DNA of 33,523 nucleotides from an uncultured Planctomycetota bacterium (GTDB taxonomy: Bacteria; Planctomycetota; Planctomycetia; Pirellulales; Thermoguttaceae): NCBI GenBank assembly GCA_902803085.1, contig CADCOO010000354.1:1-33523 (forward strand). Reading direction: 5' to 3'. A model generated the notes under the pieces. It was given only the letters and a program-made list of their open reading frames with translations, was not told the origin of the DNA and made no database searches. Shown here one piece after another: positions 1 through 7,597 of this stretch (its first letter is position 1; each line of letters opens with the position of its first letter). Made by a program: the position numbers and the translations under genes.

Positions 1-173
1 CCGCCGCCGCGATGACGTACGGTAATTATACCCTGATTATTGCGACCGCTACATCTTTTCTTGGGTCGTAGCAAGCTCTTTTCAGGCTTTGCGCCTTTAG
101 TAAGCTCAGCGAAGTCGCTAACGCTCATATTTCGCCGACCGGCGTTATTCGGCCGATACTTTCGGATACCCAT
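1..173 (-). CDS. rplB: 50S ribosomal protein L2, N-terminal part (partial)
   Basis: Translating the minus strand from the ATG at 171-173 gives [20 protein letters not shown] followed by a basic stretch ending in a VRHRGGG motif, the start of ribosomal protein L2. About 57 codons are inside the window; the gene continues beyond base 1. L2 binds 23S rRNA near the peptidyl-transferase centre. It lies 51 bases downstream of rplW, in the usual S10-operon order. It has no stop and is not a pseudogene; it is simply cut by the window edge. Confidence 0.95.
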   Translation of the reverse strand, partial: MGIRKYRPNNAGRRNMSVSDFAELTKGAKPEKSLLRPKKRCSGRNNQGIITVRHRGG

Positions 174-224
174 TGATTTCTCGCTATCTATAAATTACGT
201 TGTTATTACGTGTCAAAATCGATA

Positions 225-542
225 TTAGTAGAGGTCAAGACGGAATTCGTCGTCCAACGTGACCATCGCTTTTTTCCAGGATCGGGTAACGCCGATTCCA
301 TTTCGGGTTCGGCGCTTCTTGCCGTTTCGATTTTGCGTATTGACGGAAACGACCTTAACGTCGTAAAGCTTCTCGATCGCTTCCTTGATATCCGTCTTCG
401 AAGCCAACTTGTGAACTTCAAACGTGTAGGTGTTGCGCGTCGAGGAAACGTGAACGCCTTTTTCCGTTACGATCGGACGGATGATGATTTGATACGGCTC
501 AAGAGTGAGCTTCGTGTCGGTAACGTCTTTGCATCGAGGCAT
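225..542 (-). CDS. rplW: 50S ribosomal protein L23
   Basis: This 105-aa protein is ribosomal protein L23, which binds 23S rRNA domain III at the exit-tunnel rim, where trigger factor and SRP dock. The conserved core is visible: residues around 17-31 (YQIIIRPIVTEKG), then TYTFEVHKLASKTDIKEAIE, then the DVKVVSVNT strand and a basic RNGKKRRTRN loop. The N-terminal MPRCKDV extension before the core resembles planctomycete L23. It follows rplD by 57 bases and precedes rplB by 51, so it is almost certainly co-transcribed from the S10 operon. Confidence 0.97.
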   Translation of the reverse strand: MPRCKDVTDTKLTLEPYQIIIRPIVTEKGVHVSSTRNTYTFEVHKLASKTDIKEAIEKLYDVKVVSVNTQNRNGKKRRTRNGIGVTRSWKKAMVTLDDEFRLDLY

Positions 543-599
543 TGTTTTATTCCTAATTGCTAATGTTTATCTGAACTCGTAACGATTGCGAAGCGTCTA

Positions 600-1232
600 C
601 TACTTACCGACGCGAGTTTCGACAAACTTGTCCAACGCCGACTTCGTAACCAACAGTTGGTAAGGACGAAGGATCTCGTAAGCGTTTAGATCGCTCACGG
701 GCAGAATCTTCGCCTTCGGAATATTGCGAACGCTCAGGTACGTGTTCTTGTCGTACTGATCGACGACGACGAGCACGGTGCGCGCGAGATCGAGCGCGGT
801 TAGCGTCGCCGCCATGTCTTTCGTCTTCGGCGCTTCGTAAGGAGCGATCGCGTCGATTACCTTGACGCGTTCGCCGCGAACCTTTTCCGCCATCGCCATC
901 TTAGCGGCGACTTGCAGAGCCTTGCGAGGAAGGCGATAGGTCCAATCCTTCGGAGTCTTCGCAAAAATGTGGCCGCCGCCGCGACGAACGCCGCTACGCT
1001 TATGACCAGCGCGCGCGTTGCCCGTACCCTTCTGGCGGTACATCTTTTTGCGCGATCCGGAAACTTCCGAACGCGTCTTCGTCTTAGCGGAGCCTTGACG
1101 GAGATTATTCTGATACATGACGATCGCTTCTTTGAGCAATTGCGCGCTGAACTTCGGCGCGAGAGCGTCAAGGTCGATTTCATAATCGCCAACTTTGGCG
1201 CCAGTCTTATCGTAAATAGGTAAATTTGTCAT
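600..1232 (-). CDS. rplD: 50S ribosomal protein L4
   Basis: This 210-aa protein is ribosomal protein L4. The family hallmark is the long basic loop that reaches into the exit tunnel, seen here as RQGSAKTKTRSEVSGSRKK, then QKGTGNARAGHKRSGVRRGG with HIFAKTPKDW. Length matches the family (about 200-210 aa). It begins at an ATG 62 bases downstream of rplC and ends 57 bases before rplW. In enterobacteria L4 also represses the S10 operon; no matching leader was identified here, so that role is not claimed. Confidence 0.97.
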   Translation of the reverse strand: MTNLPIYDKTGAKVGDYEIDLDALAPKFSAQLLKEAIVMYQNNLRQGSAKTKTRSEVSGSRKKMYRQKGTGNARAGHKRSGVRRGGGHIFAKTPKDWTYRLPRKALQVAAKMAMAEKVRGERVKVIDAIAPYEAPKTKDMAATLTALDLARTVLVVVDQYDKNTYLSVRNIPKAKILPVSDLNAYEILRPYQLLVTKSALDKFVETRVGK

Positions 1233-1294
1233 CTTACTGTCAATTCTTTTCTATCTATCTTTATTTGACCACCATTGAAACGACTGACGCAAGA

Positions 1295-2014
1295 TCAGGC
1301 AAGTCGCCATTTGTTGTGCTTCGGCGCCGGCAATTTGTTCGTCGGGCGAATCATGACGAACGCGCCGGTCGGACCGGGAACCGCGCCGCGAATGACGAGA
1401 AGATTATTTTCCTTGTCGACGACCACGACCTTTTGGTTGCGAACCGTGCAACGAGCGGCGCCGTAATGTCCAGCCATTCTCTTTCCTTTGAGAACGCGGC
1501 TCGGATACGAGCTGCAACCCGTGCCGCCGAGGTGGCGGTGGCATTTCTTAACGCCGTGCGTCATGCGCTGACCGCTAAAGTTGTGGCGCTTCATAACGCC
1601 CGCCGTACCGCGCCCCTTGCTATTGGCGGTAACGTCGACGGCGAAAACGTCGTTGAAGACCTCTACGTCAAAGACCTGACCGACCTCGACCCCTTCAACC
1701 GGAACGCGAAATTCGCGAATGAAACGCTTCGGCTCGCAATCCGCTTTCTTCGGCAACGCGACTTTCGCGGCGGCCGCCGCCTTCTGGCGCTTGCTGTCGA
1801 TCTTCGCGACATGACCGCGTTCGCTACGCTTCGCAAGACGTCGCGGCTTGTCCTTGTAGCCAAGTTGCACCGCTTCGTACCCGTCGCGCTCAAGCGTCTT
1901 CACTTGAAGCGCCGTGCACGGACCCGCTTGAATTACGGTAACAGGAATCACCTCTCCCTGTTCGGTGAAAAGCTGGCTCATACCGAGTTTCTGACCAAGT
2001 AAACCGATACCCAT
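1295..2014 (-). CDS. rplC: 50S ribosomal protein L3
   Basis: This 239-aa protein is ribosomal protein L3, an early assembly protein of the large subunit. The N-terminus MGIGLLGQKLGMSQLFTEQG is the typical L3 start, and the central HNFSGQRMTHGVKKCHRHLG region with the GTGCSSYPSRVLKGKRMAGH segment is the conserved loop near the peptidyl-transferase centre. The ATG at 2014 is preceded by AAGGA at a 9-base spacing. It sits 101 bases downstream of rpsJ and is followed by rplD. Confidence 0.97.
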   Translation of the reverse strand: MGIGLLGQKLGMSQLFTEQGEVIPVTVIQAGPCTALQVKTLERDGYEAVQLGYKDKPRRLAKRSERGHVAKIDSKRQKAAAAAKVALPKKADCEPKRFIREFRVPVEGVEVGQVFDVEVFNDVFAVDVTANSKGRGTAGVMKRHNFSGQRMTHGVKKCHRHLGGTGCSSYPSRVLKGKRMAGHYGAARCTVRNQKVVVVDKENNLLVIRGAVPGPTGAFVMIRPTNKLPAPKHNKWRLA

Positions 2015-2115
2015 ATCTTACATTCCTTTGTCTTTACAGACGGTAAAATCCGCATTGCGGCCCGTTGGTTGTGTGAAGGCCGATACGGTCAAAAAAAGAG
2101 CGTTCCGCAGACCGA

Positions 2116-2451
2116 CTAGTCTTTTTTAGCGGAGGTCGCTTTGATGTGAATTGCGACGCCGGCGGGAAGCGTAATCTTATTGAGCTGTTCAATCGTCTTA
2201 GCGGTCGCTTGGACGAGATCGATAATGCGCTTATGCGTACGAATCTCGTATTGCTGGCGTGCTTTCTTGTCAACGTGAGGGCTGGAAAGAACGGTATAAA
2301 TCTCGACTCGCGTGGGAAGCGGAATCGGTCCCTTAACTGTCGAACCAGTTCTCTTAGCCGTTTCAACGATTTCAAGCGCGCTTTGATCGAGCTTGACGTG
2401 ATCGTATGCTTCCATCCTTATTCTGATGACGCCATTTCCGGAATTGGACAC
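2116..2451 (-). CDS. rpsJ: 30S ribosomal protein S10 (GTG start)
   Basis: Ribosomal protein S10 (NusE), a component of the 30S head that also joins antitermination complexes. The family core is clear: [20 protein letters not shown], then [20 protein letters not shown] with [15 protein letters not shown] and a [13 protein letters not shown] end. The open frame extends to a TTG at 2502, but the GTG at 2449-2451 has GGAG eight bases upstream and gives a 111-aa protein, close to the usual 102-110 aa. The longer form would add an atypical 17-residue N-terminus. I therefore place the start at 2451. It is the first gene of the S10 operon. Confidence 0.93.
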   Translation of the reverse strand: MSNSGNGVIRIRMEAYDHVKLDQSALEIVETAKRTGSTVKGPIPLPTRVEIYTVLSSPHVDKKARQQYEIRTHKRIIDLVQATAKTIEQLNKITLPAGVAIHIKATSAKKD

Positions 2452-3041
2452 TGTATTATCTCCGTTATTTCCAAACCAACTTGACAAATATCCGCCGCTC
2501 AAGCGATCAACTAAAACAAACGCTAAAGCCGAACGTCTATTTCATAACCTAATATCAACGAGCCTCGCGACTCGTAGCGCTCGCGCAGTGTGAGCGATAA
2601 TTTCAGGCGAAAACTGACGCATGTTACAGTCGCCGACTATGAGTCCAATAACCGAAAGACGGGGACTAAAAGTCGGTTACAAAGAGGGGCGACGCATGGC
2701 AAAATGAAGCGGGAAAACCGCCTCGTTCCCTGCTGCGCATAGCTTTCAAGAGAGCTAGCGGCGCAGTCGCGACTCTTTGTCGTCGGTAATTTGCAACATT
2801 TAGTCCATTCTACTGCAAAACGTTTTTTAGACAAGGGGGCTTTGTTAAAAAAGATAAAAAAATGACTAGATTCGCTAGCCAAAATAGGCAACGCAGGAAG
2901 AATAGCAAAGAAAATACCGCGTCCTAATTCGGGAAATAAAGGGTCAAAGCAATTCGGCTCAACGAGGCGTTAGTAAAGTCGCCTAGAAAAATTTTTTGAG
3001 TTCGAACGTCCCGACCCATTCAAAAAAGAACATTCTAACCG
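2452..3041. other. Intergenic region upstream of the S10 operon
   Basis: About 590 bases without a convincing gene. The only sizeable open frame (2637-2891, minus, 84 aa) has no recognisable motif. The region should contain the S10-operon promoter and leader, but I found no hexamer pair good enough to call. A compact two-helix fold (2733-2766) is listed separately. An A6T5 run (about 2987-2998) lies just beyond the coaC end without a clear stem. Confidence 0.6.
2733..2766. other. Nested inverted repeat in the S10-operon upstream region
   Basis: Outer arms CTGCGC (2733-2738) and GCGCAG (2761-2766) enclose an inner hairpin TAGCTTT / AGAGCTA (2740-2746, 2751-2757) closing a CAAG tetraloop. The two helices could stack. 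There is no T-run on either side, so it does not look like an intrinsic terminator. It lies about 280 bases upstream of rpsJ and could be a leader fold, or chance. Confidence 0.35.
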
Positions 3042-3815
3042 TCATTTGCTCTTCAACTCGACGACGGCTTTTTCTATCGCAAGGAGAATAACGCTCGGTT
3101 CCGACATCCTTCCTACCCCTTCTTCTCCGCAACTCAATCGACCTGAAGCGGGTCCAACGAATTCGACCCCGTCTTCCAACAAAAGGCGGTAATTCCGTTG
3201 CGTCGCATTTTTTTTCCACATGACGCTATTCATGGCGGGCGCAAAAATCAGTTTGCCAGAAAACGCGAGAATCGTCGCGCTCATTAGGTCGTCGGCCAAC
3301 CCGCAAGCGGCTTTCGCCATGATATTGGCGGTTGCGGGCGCAACGCAGAAGATTTCGGCTTGACGCGCAAGCTCAATGTGGGGATGAATGTGATTCTGTT
3401 CCCACATAGAGAGCGCGACTGGACGTTTCGTAAGCGCCTCAAAAGTTTTGGGCGCCACTAATTTCGTCGCGGCGTCGGTCATAATCACCGTAGGTTTTGC
3501 GCCTCGTTTAACGAGCAGGCTCGTTAACTCCGCGCTCTTATAGGCGGCTATTCCTCCGCAGACGCCGAGGAGAATCTCGCAACCAGACAAGCACGATTCG
3601 TCCGTCGTGCGCGTGACAAGGGATTCGTCTGACGAGGACGACTGCGAGTTGCTAGCGGTAAAATAGTCTCGTAAGAGCGCCGCCTCCTCGTCCGTCAACG
3701 CGGAGGAAGGCGCCAGGCGTCTTCCGCGCCCAGCAAACAAGAGCCTACAGGCCTCGGCTATCTCGAAATTAGCGCGTCCCAACTCTTTCGCCAAAATATA
3801 AATTCTCGTCGCCAT
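3042..3815 (-). CDS. coaC: Phosphopantothenoylcysteine decarboxylase (CoaC-type) with IF-2-N-like N-terminal domain
   Basis: A 257-aa flavoprotein of the HFCD family, predicted to decarboxylate 4'-phosphopantothenoylcysteine in CoA synthesis. Visible hallmarks: FMN-binding GVCGGIAAYKS (84-94), the catalytic His146 in HIELARQAE, the PAMN motif with Asn196 followed by MW, and Cys229 in GRLSCGEEGVGRM on the substrate clamp. In most bacteria CoaC is fused to a C-terminal CoaB synthetase; here the protein ends after the CoaC domain. Residues 1-52 (RIYILAKELG..., ending TDEEAALLRDYF) resemble the small helical N-terminal domain of IF-2, joined by a Ser-rich linker (about 53-75). It follows rpoZ, the usual neighbour order, but a terminator separates them. 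Confidence 0.88.
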   Translation of the reverse strand: MATRIYILAKELGRANFEIAEACRLLFAGRGRRLAPSSALTDEEAALLRDYFTASNSQSSSSDESLVTRTTDESCLSGCEILLGVCGGIAAYKSAELTSLLVKRGAKPTVIMTDAATKLVAPKTFEALTKRPVALSMWEQNHIHPHIELARQAEIFCVAPATANIMAKAACGLADDLMSATILAFSGKLIFAPAMNSVMWKKNATQRNYRLLLEDGVEFVGPASGRLSCGEEGVGRMSEPSVILLAIEKAVVELKSK

Positions 3816-3887
3816 ATCGCGCCTCTCGCTATGGAAAAGTTCGACGCCGAATAAACGCCGCCAACAAAATCAGCGTCAGCTAGACTT

Positions 3888-3923
3888 AAAAGGCGCGTGC
3901 GAAAGGATCGTTTCGCGCGCGCC
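3888..3923 (-). terminator. Intrinsic terminator after rpoZ
   Basis: On the minus strand a 13-position stem with mismatches (plus-strand arms 3892-3904 and 3911-3923, GGCGCG...GCGAAA type) closes a six-base loop and is followed by TTTT (plus AAAA 3888-3891). It lies just after the rpoZ stop and would separate rpoZ from coaC. Confidence 0.7.
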
Positions 3924-3967
3924 TCGTGAGTGAAGAAAGAGAATGTGAAAATTGATCAGGGGGATCG

Positions 3968-4234
3968 CTACGAATTCTGACTCATCTCAAAGGCGTTCGC
4001 TTCGCGCTTTTCACCGTCTTCGTCCATCTCGAGCGACACTTTGTCGTCGAGAATCTCGCGGACAACGTCCATGAGATAATCTTTTTCGTCGTACTTTTCA
4101 CCCTGAGCCGCCTTTTCACCGTCGGGAGCGTCGCCGTGCTTTTTAGACGCCAATCTCTTTTGGATAAGCGTGGTCAAACGAAAACGTCCGCCAACTTTCT
4201 TGATCAGTTTTTCGTCTTTTAATTCTTCGATCAT
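3968..4234 (-). CDS. rpoZ: DNA-directed RNA polymerase omega subunit
   Basis: An 88-aa acidic protein matching omega: the N-terminal block with KKVGGRFRLTTLIQKRL is the conserved part that latches onto the beta-prime subunit and assists RNA polymerase assembly. The later MDVVREILDDKVSLEMDEDG segment and Asp/Glu-rich tail resemble planctomycete omega rather than the E. coli form. The ATG at 4234 has AGGA nine bases upstream. Position between gmk and coaC supports the call, since yicC-gmk-rpoZ-coaBC is a widespread order. A hairpin with TTTT lies between gmk and rpoZ. Confidence 0.88.
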   Translation of the reverse strand: MIEELKDEKLIKKVGGRFRLTTLIQKRLASKKHGDAPDGEKAAQGEKYDEKDYLMDVVREILDDKVSLEMDEDGEKREANAFEMSQNS

Positions 4235-4270
4235 GTGTCTACATCCTATAAAAGAGTGCGCGTAGCGCGT

Positions 4271-4294
4271 AAAAGACGCGACGAACGTCGCGTC
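4271..4294 (-). terminator. Hairpin between gmk and rpoZ (terminator or attenuator)
   Basis: A perfect 8-bp stem, GACGCGAC / GTCGCGTC (plus 4275-4282 and 4287-4294) with a four-base loop, followed on the minus strand by TTTT (plus 4271-4274). The short T-run suggests partial termination after gmk, so rpoZ may be reached by read-through or have its own promoter in the remaining 40 bases. Confidence 0.5.
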
Positions 4295-4350
4295 GTTCTC
4301 TTCAGCGTATTTTGAAAATGCTATTTGTCAAGGAGGGAAAATCTCACGGA

Positions 4351-4944
4351 CTAAGACCGAGCGACTTCGCGCATGACGGCGACTAACTCCTCGTACGCGA
4401 CGTCGAGGTCGTCGTTGATTATTCGATAACGATAGAAGTCGCTCTGCGCAATCTCGCTCGACGCTTGAGCCATTCTCTTTTCCAACTCTTCGCGAGTTTC
4501 CGTACCGCGCGCGGTCAAACGCTCGCGCAACGCGTCGAGGGACGGCGGCGCTATAAAGATCGTAACCGCGTCGGGAATCTGCGCGACGACGCTCCTAGCG
4601 CCTTTGACGTCGATCTCAAGGACGACCCAATCGCCGAGTCGAACTGATTCCTCCACCGTCTTGCGCAACGTGCCGTAAAGCGCGCCGCCTTCATAGACCT
4701 CAAAGGATTCCAGGAATTCGCCCCGATCGCGACGCGCAACAAATTCTTCGCGCGTCATAAACCAGTAGTGAACGCCGTTCTCCTCGCCGACTCGCGGCGC
4801 GCGCGTCGTCGCCGACACGCTCGTCCTCAGCGGAAATTCCGCCGAGTCAAAAAGGCGCTTCAACAACGTGCCCTTTCCCACCCCGGAAGGTCCGGAGACA
4901 ACGAGGACGCGACCGCGCCGAGACGTTGATTCTGTCGTAGCCAT
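4351..4944 (-). CDS. gmk: Guanylate kinase
   Basis: Guanylate kinase converts GMP and ATP to GDP and ADP. The P-loop GPSGVGKGT is at residues 18-26, followed by the GMP-binding block with SVSATTRAPRVGEENGVHYW and later EFLESFEVYEGGALYGT and VVLEIDVKGA. The frame could open at a TTG directly after the yicC stop (4977), but the ATG at 4944 has AGGG seven bases upstream and yields 197 aa beginning MATTESTSRRG, close to the family length; I take that start. The gene is 33 bases downstream of yicC and is surely co-transcribed with it. Confidence 0.95.
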   Translation of the reverse strand: MATTESTSRRGRVLVVSGPSGVGKGTLLKRLFDSAEFPLRTSVSATTRAPRVGEENGVHYWFMTREEFVARRDRGEFLESFEVYEGGALYGTLRKTVEESVRLGDWVVLEIDVKGARSVVAQIPDAVTIFIAPPSLDALRERLTARGTETREELEKRMAQASSEIAQSDFYRYRIINDDLDVAYEELVAVMREVARS

Positions 4945-4977
4945 AAGAGCGCCCTTATCGTTTGTTCCACCGGTCAA

Positions 4978-5874
4978 CTATTCCACGTTCTGAACCATTT
5001 CGCGCGCGCGTTCTATTTCTGACTTCATCTCGACGACTAGCTTGAGCAATTCGGGAGAATTCGCTTTTGAACCGATCGTATTCGTCTCGCGAAACATTTC
5101 CTGCGTAAGAAAATCAAGCTTCTTACCGCACGCCGCTTCCGAATCCATCGTAGCAACGAACTGGTCGAGATGCGAGTAGAAGCGCGCAATCTCTTCCGAA
5201 ATATCAACGCGATCCGTATAGATCGCTATTTCGCGAATCAGATCGACGGAATCGAACGGCGCGTTGTTCTCGGCTAGAACCTTAGCGACGCGTTCGGTGA
5301 GGCGCGCGCGATAGTTCTCGACCACCGTCGGCGCAAACGCTTTGACTTGGTCGTTGCAAACGCGCAACTTCGCGATAATATCGGCGAGATAATTCTGGGT
5401 CGTCGCGCCTTCCGTCTCGCGCATCTTCTGCAACGCGTCGAGCGCCAACGTCGCGTTCGCGGATATCGACGACCAGAGCGCGTCCGCCGTCGCAAGCGCG
5501 CCTTCCGACTGCTGCATAACGCCGGGCAAACGCGCAAACTCAACAAGAGAGCCAAAGGGAACGTTCGCCGTTAATTCGGGATTGTCGCGTTGGAAACCGC
5601 GCAACGACTCTAAATGGAATCTGAGCGCCGATTGATCAATTTTATATGCGGCGCCGGGCGCGTCGCGCGTTATCGTCAGCGTATAATAGACCGAACCGCG
5701 CGCAATACGCGAGCGAATAAGCTCTTCGATTTTCGTTTCCAAGGACGCAAACCCGTCTGGAAGACGTATCGTCGCTTTAAGGAAACGGTTGTTAACCGCT
5801 TTAATCTCGGACGAGAACAAGAACCCTTGATCGCGCGTCGTCGCCGAGCCAAAGCCCGTCATGCTCGTTAACAT
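4978..5874 (-). CDS. yicC: YicC family endoribonuclease
   Basis: A 298-aa member of the YicC/YloC family, which has been shown in other bacteria to be an endoribonuclease involved in RNA turnover. Family hallmarks are the start MLTSMTGFGSATT, the following EIKAVNNRFLKATIRLPDGF block, and the C-terminal LDFLTQEMFRETNTIGSKAN and VVEMKSEIERAREMVQNVE, nearly identical in type to the conserved C-terminal signature. The ATG at 5874 follows a purine-rich AGAAGAG. It is first in the yicC-gmk unit and is insulated from secG upstream by a strong terminator. Confidence 0.93.
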   Translation of the reverse strand: MLTSMTGFGSATTRDQGFLFSSEIKAVNNRFLKATIRLPDGFASLETKIEELIRSRIARGSVYYTLTITRDAPGAAYKIDQSALRFHLESLRGFQRDNPELTANVPFGSLVEFARLPGVMQQSEGALATADALWSSISANATLALDALQKMRETEGATTQNYLADIIAKLRVCNDQVKAFAPTVVENYRARLTERVAKVLAENNAPFDSVDLIREIAIYTDRVDISEEIARFYSHLDQFVATMDSEAACGKKLDFLTQEMFRETNTIGSKANSPELLKLVVEMKSEIERAREMVQNVE

Positions 5875-5925
5875 TGCAAATCTCTTCTTTCAGAATGCGG
5901 CGTTCGTTTAGCGCGCGTTTGAATG

Positions 5926-5966
5926 AAAAAAGCGCGCGACCGCAAACGCAATTCCGTCTGCGGTCG
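5926..5966 (-). terminator. Intrinsic terminator of the tpiA-secG unit
   Basis: On the minus strand the stem CGACCGCA / TGCGGTCG (plus 5959-5966 and 5937-5944) is followed by CGCGC and six T (plus A6 at 5926-5931). It lies just downstream of the secG stop. Confidence 0.8.
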
Positions 5967-5992
5967 AACCAAGGCGCGCGGGCCGCCGCGCG

Positions 5993-6442
5993 CTATTCGG
6001 CAGCCGACGCGGGCGCGTCCGTAGCCGGGGCTGCGGAGGATTCAGCGGGCGCCGGAGCGTCAGTCGCAGGCTCGGCAGGAGTTTGAGCGTCCGTAACGGG
6101 CGCGGGCGCAGCGTCGCCAGCGGCAGATTGATTGACCGGCACGGTCGCTTCCGGAGCCGCCGCCGCCGATTGGTCGACAATGCCGCTGTTGGAATTAATG
6201 CGAATCAGGTACCGACTGCCGAAACAGAAGACGAACCAGACGACGGTCGTCCAGATCGTAATCTTCAGGAAGACGTCGGTCGTTTTCGTTCCGAACATAC
6301 TGCCGCCGCCCATACCGCCGAAGGCGCCGACAAGACCGCCGCCCTTACCGCGTTGGATCAGGATGATCAGAATCAAGAAGACCGAAATGAGAACCATTAA
6401 GATGAAGACTAGCGCTTTGGCGCCGGCTAGGAGCATACCCAT
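5993..6442 (-). CDS. secG: Preprotein translocase subunit SecG
   Basis: A 149-aa inner-membrane protein of the SecYEG channel. Two hydrophobic helices are visible (about 9-29 and 60-77), separated by the Gly-rich loop typical of SecG: IQRGKGGGLVGAFGGMGGGS followed by MFGTKTTDVFLKIT. The bacterial protein is usually 75-115 aa; here the extra length is an Ala/Pro/Thr-rich low-complexity tail from about residue 90, with repeats such as DAPAPAESS and TDAPASAAE. It lies downstream of tpiA (133-base gap), a common pairing. Confidence 0.93.
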   Translation of the reverse strand: MGMLLAGAKALVFILMVLISVFLILIILIQRGKGGGLVGAFGGMGGGSMFGTKTTDVFLKITIWTTVVWFVFCFGSRYLIRINSNSGIVDQSAAAAPEATVPVNQSAAGDAAPAPVTDAQTPAEPATDAPAPAESSAAPATDAPASAAE

Positions 6443-6575
6443 GGTTGAATTCCTTTAGTATGTCAAATCGAGCGCTCGTCGGAGCGCAAACTGGATTATT
6501 GCGCTGTTCTGCGAGCGCTCGACACGCAATAAGACGCGGCGCACGCTATCTTACGCGCGTGCGCTTACGCGCAAA

Positions 6576-7331
6576 TTAGCGAACGTTGTTGATAATTTCC
6601 ATGAAGGCGTCGACCTTGAGGGACGCGCCGCCAACGAGAGCGCCGTCGACGTCCGGCTTGCTCAAAATCTCTTTCGCGTTCGAGCCCTTAACGCTGCCGC
6701 CGTACTGAATACGAACGACGTCCGCAACGTCTTTGCCGTAGCGCTCGGCAATCCAAGCGCGAACGTCCGCGTGGACTTCCTGAGCCTGATCCGGAGTCGC
6801 AACTTTCCCCGTCCCAATCGCCCAGACCGGCTCGTACGCGATAACGCACTTCTTCATATCGTCGGCGGAAACGCCCGAGAAGGACCCGTCCAACTGACGA
6901 CGATTCACTTCGTTCGTCACGCCGGCTTCGCGCTCTTTGAGCAGTTCGCCAATGCAGACGATCGGCGTAAGTCCGGCGGCGAGCGCGGCGCGAACTTTCA
7001 GATTGATGAACTCGCTCGATTCGCCGAGGATGTGGCGACGCTCGCTGTGACCGAGAATGACGTACTGGCATCCGACGTCGGTAAGCATGGCCATTTCAAT
7101 TTCGCCGGTATACGCGCCAGCTTTTTCAAAGTACGCGTTCTGAGCGCCGACGCCAATATTGGAACCTTTGAGAACGTCGCAGACGGGCTGAACGTAGAGA
7201 CTCGGCGGACAGACGGCAATGTCGACTTCGGTTACGGCGGCGGCCGCTTCCTTCAGACCTTGCGCCAAAGCTTTCGCCGATTCAAGTTTCAAATTCATCT
7301 TCCAGTTGCCGGCAATCAAGAGACGTCGCAT
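6576..7331 (-). CDS. tpiA: Triosephosphate isomerase
   Basis: Glycolytic enzyme that interconverts dihydroxyacetone phosphate and glyceraldehyde 3-phosphate. The catalytic residues are in place: Lys11 in AGNWKMN, His95 in ILGHSERR, and Glu167 in AYEPVWAIGTGK; the phosphate-gripping YGGSVKGSN and GALVGGASLK motifs follow. The frame runs up to 7385, but the ATG at 7331 has GAGGG five bases upstream and gives 251 aa, the normal length; the longer form would add an unusual N-terminus. The gene is followed by secG on the same strand. Confidence 0.97.
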   Translation of the reverse strand: MRRLLIAGNWKMNLKLESAKALAQGLKEAAAAVTEVDIAVCPPSLYVQPVCDVLKGSNIGVGAQNAYFEKAGAYTGEIEMAMLTDVGCQYVILGHSERRHILGESSEFINLKVRAALAAGLTPIVCIGELLKEREAGVTNEVNRRQLDGSFSGVSADDMKKCVIAYEPVWAIGTGKVATPDQAQEVHADVRAWIAERYGKDVADVVRIQYGGSVKGSNAKEILSKPDVDGALVGGASLKVDAFMEIINNVR

Positions 7332-7527
7332 CTTAACCCTCTTTTTATGTGTTGTTGTGCTTTCTATCGCCATAGTCGTAGCCAACGCAGGCGTCGACTA
7401 TAGAACATTATCCCTGAATCTATGATCTTACCGTATTTTTTGACGATTTCAAGGGGGGCGCCCAACTTTCTGATGGGGTTATGGGCGTCTTTTAACGATT
7501 TTGCGCGTCGCTCTAACGTTTGGAACG

Positions 7528-7562
7528 AAAAGAACGCCCCGTCGCGATACGGCGGAACGTTC
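7528..7562 (-). terminator. Terminator after the secreted phosphatase gene
   Basis: On the minus strand a 10-bp stem with two G-U pairs (plus arms 7532-7541 and 7553-7562) is followed by TTTT (plus 7528-7531). It lies 35 bases past the phosphatase stop and separates that unit from tpiA. Confidence 0.65.
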
Positions 7563-7597
7563 TTAGAAAAAGTCGCAATTGTACGAAAGACGACGAA

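Noticed and set aside
2637-2891. 84-codon minus frame upstream of the S10 operon
   Set aside because: No recognisable domain or clear ribosome site; composition is not like the neighbouring proteins.
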